From positions 430,045 to 494,044 of the forward strand of contig NZ_JABGNA010000005.1 in NCBI RefSeq assembly GCF_013149275.1: a DNA stretch of 64,000 bases. Direction: 5' to 3'. Source of the stretch: Mucilaginibacter sp. SG564 (GTDB lineage: Bacteria; Bacteroidota; Bacteroidia; Sphingobacteriales; Sphingobacteriaceae). Shown piece after piece: positions 46,641-53,409 of this stretch. How positions within the stretch are numbered: position 1 is the first letter of the stretch; each line of letters starts with the position of its first letter. A program made the position numbers and the translations under genes. The notes under the pieces were generated by a model, which had not been told where the DNA came from, made no database searches, and was given only the letters and a program-made list of their open reading frames with translations.

Positions 46641-47629
46641 TATAAACGGGTATCCCTTTCAAATTGTTCTTTATTCGCTTCCATCAACACCGGGTTGGTT
46701 TTAACCACTGGCAGCGGTGTAAATTCGTAATGATTGGAGCTGATCACCGATTTGTGCGATATCTTGCGCGGACCTTCGATAACCCAATCAGCTGTTTTCT
46801 TTTTATCAAAACGGCAGGTATTGCAGATAAACTCCTCTACCTCGCCATAAACATCTTTACGACCGGTTACCCTGATCACATCCTCGCCTTTATACCACAA
46901 AGTTGTTTTTCCACAGCATTTATCACAATCGCGATGCGCGTCGACCGGTTTGGTGAACCAAACCCTGTTTTTAAAGCGGAAAGTTTTATCGGTTAACGCA
47001 CCTACCGGACAAACGTCGATCACGTTGCCCGAGAAATCGTTGTCAATTGCTTTTGATATATAGGTTGAGATCTCAGAGTGATCACCCCTGTTCAGGATAC
47101 CATGTAAACGGGTATTGGTGATCTGATCGGCAGTGAACACACAACGGTAGCAAAGGATGCAACGAGTCATGTGCAACTGGATCTTATCGCCGATATCAAT
47201 TTTTTCAAATGTACGGCGGTCAAACTCATAACGGGTTTTAGCCGCGCCGTGTTCAAAACCTAAGTCTTGCAGGTGACATTCGCCAGCCTGATCGCACACC
47301 GGGCAATCCAACGGGTGATTGATCAATAACATCTCCACCACACCTTTACGGGCCTCAATTACTTCGGGCGAGGTAATATTCTGCACTTCCATGCCATCCA
47401 TTACCGTAGTACGGCAAGAGGCTACCAGTTTGGGCATAGGGCGCGGATCTTTCTCAGAGCCTTTGCTTACCTTAACCAAACAGGTGCGGCATTTACCGCC
47501 ACTGCCTTCCAGCTTGGAGTAATAGCACATAGCAGGCGGAACAATATCGCCCCCTATCTGCCTCGCGGCATTTAGTATGCTTGTTCCTGGTTCTACTTCA
47601 ACGGGTATTCCGTCTATGGTTACTTTCAT
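46640..47629 (-). CDS. nuoG: NADH-quinone oxidoreductase subunit G, short form
   Basis: In this 329-residue protein the N-terminal 2Fe-2S domain (MCYYSKLEGSGGKCRTC, and the later Cys at ASCRTT), the His-Cys3 cluster motif (HPLDCPVCDQAGECHLQDLG) and the 4Fe-4S motifs (CILCYRCVF, CPVGAL) are all present, as is a CDKCCG and CNTC pair. The long molybdopterin-oxidoreductase-like C-terminal half of E. coli NuoG (about 900 residues) is absent, as is usual in Bacteroidota, so this is a natural short form and not a truncation. A mobile-looking cassette starts four bases upstream of its ATG. Confidence 0.93.
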   Translation of the reverse strand: MKVTIDGIPVEVEPGTSILNAARQIGGDIVPPAMCYYSKLEGSGGKCRTCLVKVSKGSEKDPRPMPKLVASCRTTVMDGMEVQNITSPEVIEARKGVVEMLLINHPLDCPVCDQAGECHLQDLGFEHGAAKTRYEFDRRTFEKIDIGDKIQLHMTRCILCYRCVFTADQITNTRLHGILNRGDHSEISTYISKAIDNDFSGNVIDVCPVGALTDKTFRFKNRVWFTKPVDAHRDCDKCCGKTTLWYKGEDVIRVTGRKDVYGEVEEFICNTCRFDKKKTADWVIEGPRKISHKSVISSNHYEFTPLPVVKTNPVLMEANKEQFERDTRL

Positions 47630-47633
47630 TTTT

Positions 47634-48057
47634 AAGTCAAAATTAAAAATTCAAAAGTCAAAACTACTTTTGAAGATTAATAATTATTGAGGCAATGATC
47701 TTTGAAAGCTCATCAGCTTCGTTAATCAAATCTTTTATTTTATCCTTCTCCACATTTATAGTGTCCCTGATCAAACAGAGCCAATATTTTGTTTCGTTTG
47801 AAGATTTTAAGGCTATCGTGTAGAAGTTCTTAAAATCTTTTACTGAGCTTCCGGACTTGCCTTCCACTACATTTGCTCCTATTGAAGTTGCACTTCTAAG
47901 CAACTGGTCAAAAATCGAAAAGTAAATTCTATCGTAGTTTGCTGTTGATATAAATTGAATCACCTCTTTTGAAAATTGATAACATCTATGTTTGATGTCA
48001 AAAGGCTTTTCACTCAATGCTTTCTATTTTTGAATTTTGACTTTTTAATTTTGACTT
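47634..48057. mobile_element. Cassette with 30-bp terminal inverted repeats around a four-helix-bundle gene
   Basis: Arms at 47634-47663 and 48028-48057 are inverted copies with 28 of 30 positions identical, made of the unit 'aagtcaaaattaaaaattca' plus 'aaagtcaaaa'. They enclose a single ORF whose stop codon directly touches the left arm. The right arm contains the nuoF stop codon and the left arm ends four bases before the nuoG start. No transposase is encoded, so movement would need a helper. Whether it is mobile is inference; the framing is seen directly. Confidence 0.6.
47664..48017 (-). CDS. Four-helix-bundle protein (23S rRNA intervening-sequence type)
   Basis: A 117-residue helical protein with the family pattern: FDIKHRCYQFSKEVIQFI at the start, IFDQLLRSATSIGANVVEGKSG with the conserved SIGANVVEG, then FYTIALKSSNETKYWLCLI and a C-terminal helix with ISKL-type ending. 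Relatives are encoded inside intervening sequences of 23S rRNA genes and as stand-alone genes scattered through Bacteroidota; some (Avd) help diversity-generating retroelements. Function here is unknown. It is inserted between nuoF and nuoG and has A/T-richer codons than the nuo genes. Confidence 0.88.
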   Translation of the reverse strand: MSEKPFDIKHRCYQFSKEVIQFISTANYDRIYFSIFDQLLRSATSIGANVVEGKSGSSVKDFKNFYTIALKSSNETKYWLCLIRDTINVEKDKIKDLINEADELSKIIASIIINLQK

Positions 48058-49420
48058 ATCCGGCCACCGGCTCGGGCGTAGGCAACGGATCAGCATAATG
48101 TGCTAAACCATAATTCCTTGTTGTTGCTTCGCTTGCATTAGTAACGTGCCATTCAAACTCATCTCTGAAGTGGCGGATAGCGCTGGCCACCGGCCATGCT
48201 GCCGCGTCGCCAAGCGGACAAATCGTGTTGCCTTCAATTTTTTTAGAGATATCAACCAACAGGTCCATATCACTTTGTTTACCATGACCGTACTCTAAAC
48301 GGTGCAATACTTTCTCCATCCATCCGGTACCCTCACGGCATGGCGAACATTGTCCGCAGCTTTCATGATGGTAAAAACGGGCAAAGTTCCAGGTATTCCT
48401 AACAATGCAGGCATCCTCGTCATAAGCAATAAAGCCACCGGAACCTAACATGGTGCCGCTCACAAAACCACCATCGCTCAATGATTCATAACTCATCAGG
48501 CGAGGCTCGTTATTCACTGTTTTCAGGATCAGGTTAGCCGGCAAAATAGGTACTGATGAACCACCAGCCACAACCGCTTTTAAACGTTTGCCATTGGCAA
48601 TACCACCGCAATATTCGTCGGAGTATATAAACTCTTCAACCGGTAAGCCCAGGTCAATTTCATAAACACCAGGTTTTTTCAGGTTACCACCGGCCGAGAT
48701 CAGCTTGGTTCCTGTGCTTCTGCCGATACCCAGTTTAGCGTATTCGTCGCCACCTTCGTTAATGATAGGCACAACTGCTGCAATAGACTCTACGTTGTTC
48801 ACCACGGTTGGGCAACCATACAAACCAGCAATAGCCGGGAATGGTGGTTTAATACGCGGGTTACCACGTTTGCCTTCCAGTGATTCTAACAGGGCGGTTT
48901 CTTCACCGCAGATATATGCACCGCCACCGGGTTGTACATAAAGCTCCAGATCATAACCCGAGCCTAAAATATTTTTACCCAGAAAACCTTTGGCCTTGGC
49001 TTCGGCAATAGCTTTTTCCAGGATCCTGATCTGTGGCATCATTTCGCCACGAACGTAGATGAATGATGTATTGGCGCCCAGCGCAAAGCTCGATACGATC
49101 ATTCCCTCAATTAATAAGTGAGGGATATAGGTCATCAGGTAACGGTCTTTAAAAGTACCGGGTTCCGATTCGTCGGCATTACAAACCAGGTAACGTGCTA
49201 CACCTTCGGGCTTGGCCAGAAAGCTCCACTTCATACCGGTTGGGAAACCCGCACCGCCACGCCCGCGTAATCCGGATTTCTTTACTTCCTCCACAATCGC
49301 ATCGGGCGACATGGTTTTAATAGCTTTTTCAACAGAAGCGTAACCACCCTTGGAGCGGTAAACATCAAAAGTATTGATGCCGGGTACGTTTATATGTTCT
49401 AATAATAATTTGCGTCCCAT
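48056..49420 (-). CDS. nuoF: NADH-quinone oxidoreductase subunit F
   Basis: NuoF binds NADH and FMN and carries cluster N3. The 454-residue protein shows the NADH/FMN site SGLRGRGGAGFPTGMKWSF, GAGAYICGEETALLESLEG-like FMN segment (PGGGAYICGEETAL), and the 4Fe-4S ligands in ESCGQCSPCREG followed by a late Cys in NTICPLGD. Length is normal. The stop codon lies inside the right arm of the cassette described above. Confidence 0.97.
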   Translation of the reverse strand: MGRKLLLEHINVPGINTFDVYRSKGGYASVEKAIKTMSPDAIVEEVKKSGLRGRGGAGFPTGMKWSFLAKPEGVARYLVCNADESEPGTFKDRYLMTYIPHLLIEGMIVSSFALGANTSFIYVRGEMMPQIRILEKAIAEAKAKGFLGKNILGSGYDLELYVQPGGGAYICGEETALLESLEGKRGNPRIKPPFPAIAGLYGCPTVVNNVESIAAVVPIINEGGDEYAKLGIGRSTGTKLISAGGNLKKPGVYEIDLGLPVEEFIYSDEYCGGIANGKRLKAVVAGGSSVPILPANLILKTVNNEPRLMSYESLSDGGFVSGTMLGSGGFIAYDEDACIVRNTWNFARFYHHESCGQCSPCREGTGWMEKVLHRLEYGHGKQSDMDLLVDISKKIEGNTICPLGDAAAWPVASAIRHFRDEFEWHVTNASEATTRNYGLAHYADPLPTPEPVAG

Positions 49421-49422
49421 GT

Positions 49423-49758
49423 CTAATTTACAAATACATAACCTTTTCCGGTTACTGTCTTAGTTCCTATTGAATTATCTTGATCTATCAAATGAACTCT
49501 TAAACTATTTCTATTTTGAGATCTTTCTATTTGATGCAATATCTGTTTATTCTTTTGATTGCTCTTTCGAGTTGAATTTCGTCTACGTTTGTCACTTACC
49601 ATAGATTTAAACCCATATTTGTTCCAAATAGCTTTATATCTCGCATGGGCTTCAGCACCTTCTTTGGTACGATAACCATAAGTATCATTTGTACTTAACT
49701 CTGAATATTGTTCTGGGTTACGTAGTTTATGATAATCTTTATCCTTTTGCGAGGCCAT
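49423..49758 (-). CDS. Unrecognised basic 111-residue protein inserted between nuoE and nuoF
   Basis: The ORF fills the gap exactly: five bases after the nuoE stop and two bases before the nuoF start, so it is translated as part of the operon. It is not a complex I subunit I know. The N-terminal half has a Tyr/Glu-rich stretch (YGYRTKEGAEAHARYKAIW), the middle is very basic (SDKRRRNSTRKSNQKNKQ) and the end (LRVHLIDQDNSIGTKTVTGK, then GYVFV) faintly recalls the wing of OmpR-type DNA-binding domains. Codon use is A/T-richer than the neighbours. Likely a nucleic-acid-binding or cargo protein; low certainty on function, good on being a gene. Confidence 0.7.
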   Translation of the reverse strand: MASQKDKDYHKLRNPEQYSELSTNDTYGYRTKEGAEAHARYKAIWNKYGFKSMVSDKRRRNSTRKSNQKNKQILHQIERSQNRNSLRVHLIDQDNSIGTKTVTGKGYVFVN

Positions 49759-49763
49759 TGCAT

Positions 49764-50288
49764 TTAATTTTTTGCCTTTGCTGTTAAATCGCCTATCAGT
49801 TTATCAACCGACTCGTTGGTCAGGTTTTCATAAAAAGTATATTCAGGGCCAATTTGTAAAACCGGACCGAAGCCGCAGGCTGCCAAACACTCTACACCGC
49901 GCCAGCTAAACAGGCCATCGGCAGTAACTTCACCCTCTTTTACACCCAGCTTTTGCTCAATATGATCCATGATCTTTTCGGCGCCTACCAGGCAGCAACC
50001 GCTGGTACGGCAAACCTCCAGTACATATTTACCCTGCGGGCGTAAAAAGTACATGGTATAAAACGAGGCAACTTCGTATACCTCGATAGGTAATATATTT
50101 AAGTAAGCGGCTACTTTATCCATGGCAGGTACACTCACCCAGCCAAACTCGGCTTGTACCAGGTGCAAAATGGGCAGCAAGCCCGATTTTTGTTTTCCCT
50201 GTGGATAACGGCTTACAACATCATCAAATTTACTGATCAGTTCCGGCGAAAAGTCAACCGGTACCTGAGTATCTTCCACTTTAAGCAT
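49764..50288 (-). CDS. nuoE: NADH-quinone oxidoreductase subunit E
   Basis: NuoE carries the 2Fe-2S cluster N1a of the NADH module. The 174-residue thioredoxin-like protein has the four ligands in CRTSGC and CLAAC spacing (CxxxxC, then CxxxC 35 or so residues later) and the helical N-terminal part KSGLLPILHLVQAEFGWV. It overlaps nuoD by 8 bases. Downstream the canonical nuoE-nuoF junction is broken by the 111-residue gene. Confidence 0.96.
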   Translation of the reverse strand: MLKVEDTQVPVDFSPELISKFDDVVSRYPQGKQKSGLLPILHLVQAEFGWVSVPAMDKVAAYLNILPIEVYEVASFYTMYFLRPQGKYVLEVCRTSGCCLVGAEKIMDHIEQKLGVKEGEVTADGLFSWRGVECLAACGFGPVLQIGPEYTFYENLTNESVDKLIGDLTAKAKN

Positions 50289-51492
50289 CTAACTCTCCGG
50301 CTATAACGTTTAAACTACTCATGTTAATAATAGCGTCTGATAACAACATACCACGGCTCATTGGCGCGTACATCTGGTAATTGATAAAGCTTGGTCTGCG
50401 GAAATGCAAACGGTATGGGCTGCGCCCGCCATCATTCACCAGGTAAAAGCCCAGCTCGCCATTGGCACCTTCTACCGAATGATATACTTCGGTATTTGGG
50501 GTAGGTATCTCGCCCATCACAATTTTAAAGTGATATATGAGGGCTTCCATGTTATTATAAACTTCTTCTTTGGGAGGCAGGTAAAACTCGGGCACATCAG
50601 CGTGGAAAACATCTGTTGGCTCTTTTTCCAGTTTTGCCAGTGCCTGTTCAATCAGGCGCAGACTTTGCCACATCTCTTCGTTACGTACCAAAAAGCGGCT
50701 GTAAACATCACCATTATCGCCCACAGGAACATCAAAATCAAAGTCCTCATAGCTCGAGTAGGGGTTCATCGCCCTTACATCATAATCCACACCGGTTGCG
50801 CGTAATATCGGGCCTGTCCAGCTAAAGTTTAATGCTTCTTCGGGTGTAACGGCTGCTACTCCCCTGGTACGGTCAACAAAAATACGGTTACGGTTAAACA
50901 GCGATTCAAATTCCTTTAATACCTTAGGGTATCCGGCTATGAATTTACGCAGCTTGGCAAATGCTATAGTATTAAAATTACGTTCAAAACCACCTATGCG
51001 ACCTATATTGGTAGTTAACCGCGAGCCGCAAACCTCTTCATAAATTTCATAAATATGCTCGCGCCATTGCATCATGTAGGTAAAGCCGGTTAGGGCGCCT
51101 GTATCTACACCCAAAATAGCGTTACAAACAATATGGTCTGATATGCGGGCCAGTTCCATGATAATGATGCGCAGGTAATCAACCCTTTTTGGCGTGGTGA
51201 TTCCCAGCAGTTTTTCAACCGTCATATGCCAGCCCATGTTGTTGATAGGCGATGAGCAATAGTTTAAACGGTCGGTAAGCGGGGTTATCTGGTAAAAAGG
51301 CCTGTGTTCGGCAATTTTCTCAAACGCGCGGTGTATATAACCAATGGTTGATACGCCGCTCACAATTCTTTCACCGTCAATCTGCAGCACGTTTTGAAAT
51401 ACACCGTGGGTTGCAGGGTGAGTTGGCCCCAGGTTCAGGGTTGAAAGCTCGCTTTGCGGATCGTTGTCTGTATATACAGGATGATTTTGCAT
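50281..51492 (-). CDS. nuoD: NADH-quinone oxidoreductase subunit D
   Basis: NuoD is the 49-kDa-type subunit that with NuoB forms the quinone site. The 403-residue protein has LNLGPTHPATHGVFQ, ERIVSGVSTIGYIHRAFEKIAEHR, and a late GRSPYRLHFRRPSFIN, the expected hydrogenase-derived motifs. nuoC and nuoD are separate genes, not fused. The upstream gap to nuoC holds an AGTATCAAG palindrome. Confidence 0.97.
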   Translation of the reverse strand: MQNHPVYTDNDPQSELSTLNLGPTHPATHGVFQNVLQIDGERIVSGVSTIGYIHRAFEKIAEHRPFYQITPLTDRLNYCSSPINNMGWHMTVEKLLGITTPKRVDYLRIIIMELARISDHIVCNAILGVDTGALTGFTYMMQWREHIYEIYEEVCGSRLTTNIGRIGGFERNFNTIAFAKLRKFIAGYPKVLKEFESLFNRNRIFVDRTRGVAAVTPEEALNFSWTGPILRATGVDYDVRAMNPYSSYEDFDFDVPVGDNGDVYSRFLVRNEEMWQSLRLIEQALAKLEKEPTDVFHADVPEFYLPPKEEVYNNMEALIYHFKIVMGEIPTPNTEVYHSVEGANGELGFYLVNDGGRSPYRLHFRRPSFINYQMYAPMSRGMLLSDAIINMSSLNVIAGELDA

Positions 51493-51510
51493 CAGTATAG
51501 TTTTTTAATC

Positions 51511-51606
51511 AGTATCGAGTAATTAGTATCAGGTATCAAGACTGTTGTCATGTGCCGTTTAAGCGCTTAAAAAATCTTGATACCTGATACTAATTACTTG
51601 ATACTA
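51511..51606. repeat. Palindromic repeat between nuoD and nuoC, AGTATCGAGTAATTAGTATCAGG type
   Basis: Arms 51511-51541 and 51576-51606 are inverted copies with very few mismatches and a core containing the small palindrome 'aagcgctt'. The 127-base gap in an otherwise tight operon is explained almost wholly by this element. Confidence 0.85.
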
Positions 51607-51619
51607 AATTTTATATGTG

Positions 51620-52123
51620 TTATCTTCCGAAGAAGTAATCCTTTTTATCAACACGGTTAGGGTCTTCCAATGGAAACTCTTTTCGCATCGGGAAAGCCGT
51701 CATGTCATCAACATTCAATATGCGGCGCAGATCGGGGTGGCCGTCAAATATAACCCCAAAAAAGTCATACGTTTCACGCTCCATCCAGTTGGCGCCTTCC
51801 CATAAAACAGTAGCTGTTGGGATATGCACATCGCCATCAGCTAAAAAAACTTTTATACGGATGCGCGTATTTGTTGTAAGGCTATGCAAATGGTAAATAA
51901 TACCAGTTTGCTTTTCCTGCTCAGGGTAATGTATGGCGGTAATATCTGTTAAAAATATAAACCGAAGCGCATCATCAGTTTTTAAAAAGGTTAACAGATC
52001 AATGATCTGTTCGCGACCGGTTTCTACGGTAAGCAAACCATACGGCTCGCCCACAAGGCTTACCTGCTGATCAAATTTCTCAGCAATTCTTTTTAAAAGC
52101 TCTTCGTTAGGGATCTGGGCCAT
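51620..52123 (-). CDS. nuoC: NADH-quinone oxidoreductase subunit C
   Basis: The 30-kDa-type subunit, 167 residues, of the peripheral arm. The signature ERETYDFFGVIFDGHPDLRR is present, followed by FPMRKEFPLEDPNRVDKKDY. Its start is coupled to the nuoB stop (one-base overlap at 52123). Confidence 0.96.
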   Translation of the reverse strand: MAQIPNEELLKRIAEKFDQQVSLVGEPYGLLTVETGREQIIDLLTFLKTDDALRFIFLTDITAIHYPEQEKQTGIIYHLHSLTTNTRIRIKVFLADGDVHIPTATVLWEGANWMERETYDFFGVIFDGHPDLRRILNVDDMTAFPMRKEFPLEDPNRVDKKDYFFGR

Positions 52124-52665
52124 TATTGAATTCCGTATTTAGCTAACAACTCCTGGTACTTAGGCTCGTTTCTTCTGCGAAGCGATTCTGTTTGTACCAG
52201 CTGTTGAATATTAATAAAACCATCGATAATAGCTTCGGGACGGGGCGGGCAACCTGGCACGTAAACATCAACCGGTATTACTTCATCGATACCCTGTAAA
52301 ACAGAATACGTATCAAATATGCCACCACTTGATGCACAGGCGCCTACAGCCATTACCCAGCGGGGTTCGGCCATTTGCAGGTATACCTGTCTTAATACAG
52401 GAGCCATTTTTTTGGCGATAGTGCCCATAACCATTAACAGATCGGCTTGGCGGGGCGAAAAGCTGATACGCTCGGCGCCAAATCTGGCCAGGTCATAATG
52501 AGAAGCCATAGTAGCCATGAATTCAATACCACAGCATGAAGTGGCAAATGGCAGGGGCCATAATGAATTTGAGCGTGCTATACCTATTACTTTATCAAGC
52601 GAGGTAGCAAAAAATCCGGCGCCTTCTACTCCAGCAGGAGCGTCAACTAATTGAATATCACTCAT
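52123..52665 (-). CDS. nuoB: NADH-quinone oxidoreductase subunit B
   Basis: NuoB binds the terminal 4Fe-4S cluster N2. The 180-residue protein has the vicinal Cys pair in [12 protein letters not shown], the third ligand in VGACASSGG, and the fourth in [10 protein letters not shown]. Length is standard. It is separated from nuoA by 258 bases of nested repeats. Confidence 0.97.
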   Translation of the reverse strand: MSDIQLVDAPAGVEGAGFFATSLDKVIGIARSNSLWPLPFATSCCGIEFMATMASHYDLARFGAERISFSPRQADLLMVMGTIAKKMAPVLRQVYLQMAEPRWVMAVGACASSGGIFDTYSVLQGIDEVIPVDVYVPGCPPRPEAIIDGFINIQQLVQTESLRRRNEPKYQELLAKYGIQ

Positions 52666-52798
52666 TGAACTATTTTAATAGAAATCCACTATCCGGAAAA
52701 GACGGATAACGAGCGCAAATTTACAATAATAACCATGTAAAAAGTACACGATGACCATCCGGAAGCCATATTTAGAATCAATCTAAAGAGGGATTTTA

Positions 52799-52920
52799 AT
52801 GTACAGATAGGAGAATTTTATATGTGCAGATGATTTTGTCTGAACCTGAATCTGCAGAATTTAAGAATTAACTGAATCCTATCATCTGCCTATCCGCACA
52901 TCTACATATTTGCCCATCTA
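52799..52920. repeat. Nested repeat between nuoB and nuoA
   Basis: Outer arms 'tatgtgcagatgat' (52821-52834, with looser pairing back to 52799) and 'atcatctgcctatccgcaca' onwards (52880-52920) are inverted. Between them lies a copy of the GTCTGAACC family ('tgtctgaacctgaatctgca', 52837-52856) with its tail. One repeat appears to have landed inside another. Confidence 0.65.
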
Positions 52921-52923
52921 AAC

Positions 52924-53295
52924 TTAATCCCAGTCCAAAGCTTTCTTTTTTATTACGTATATAAAACCTAATAAAAGTGTAGCCATGAAAATGAACATTT
53001 CGATCATGCCCTTGGTGCCCATCGCTTTAAAATTTACAGCCCAGGGGTACATAAATATTACCTCCACATCAAACAGCACAAACAATATGGCTACCAGGAA
53101 ATATTTGATGGATATAGGGGTACGGGCGTTACCCACTACCTCGATGCCCGACTCAAAGGGGGTCAGTTTATCCTTAGTTTTACGTTTAGGACCAATTTTA
53201 TGTGTTACAAACATGGTTGTTACCACAAAGCCTATAGCCACCAACATCTGAAATATGATGGGTAAATAATTAACTGGTGTACTGTGTAATTCCAT
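52924..53295 (-). CDS. nuoA: NADH-quinone oxidoreductase subunit A
   Basis: A 123-residue subunit with three membrane helices and the conserved loop KLTPFESGIEVVGNARTPISIKYF-like region (quoted in part: PFESGIE, then FFxxAILFVLFDVEVIFMYPW). It is first in the operon. A TAnnTTTG box lies directly before the ATG, and a terminator for the preceding operon lies 29 bases further upstream. Confidence 0.96.
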   Translation of the reverse strand: MELHSTPVNYLPIIFQMLVAIGFVVTTMFVTHKIGPKRKTKDKLTPFESGIEVVGNARTPISIKYFLVAILFVLFDVEVIFMYPWAVNFKAMGTKGMIEMFIFMATLLLGFIYVIKKKALDWD

Positions 53296-53299
53296 GCTG

Positions 53300-53307
53300 C
53301 AAATATA
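53300..53307 (-). promoter_or_regulatory. nuoA: -7 promoter box of the nuo operon
   Basis: On the minus strand TATATTTG matches TAnnTTTG and ends four bases before the nuoA ATG. The -33 position falls in the T-rich tail of the upstream terminator and has no clean TTG. If used, the nuo mRNA would be nearly leaderless. Confidence 0.5.
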
Positions 53308-53323
53308 CTAATGCAACCATAAT

Positions 53324-53355
53324 AAAAAAGGCCTCTTTTTGAAGAGGCCTTTTTT
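53324..53355. terminator. Bidirectional terminator between the TonB/TPR operon and nuo
   Basis: 'aaaaaaggcctctt' (53324-53337) pairs perfectly with 'aagaggcctttttt' (53342-53355) around a 4-base loop. On the minus strand it ends the exbB-to-TPR operon just before the nuo promoter. Confidence 0.92.
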
Positions 53356-53409
53356 ATTTTTAGGCAATAGGTATAAAGGATAAGCCTTTATACCTGCCGT
53401 TATAAAACC

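Noticed and set aside
46640..47629. nuoG as a truncated pseudogene
   Set aside because: All cluster-binding Cys are present and the short form lacking the molybdopterin domain is normal in Bacteroidota.
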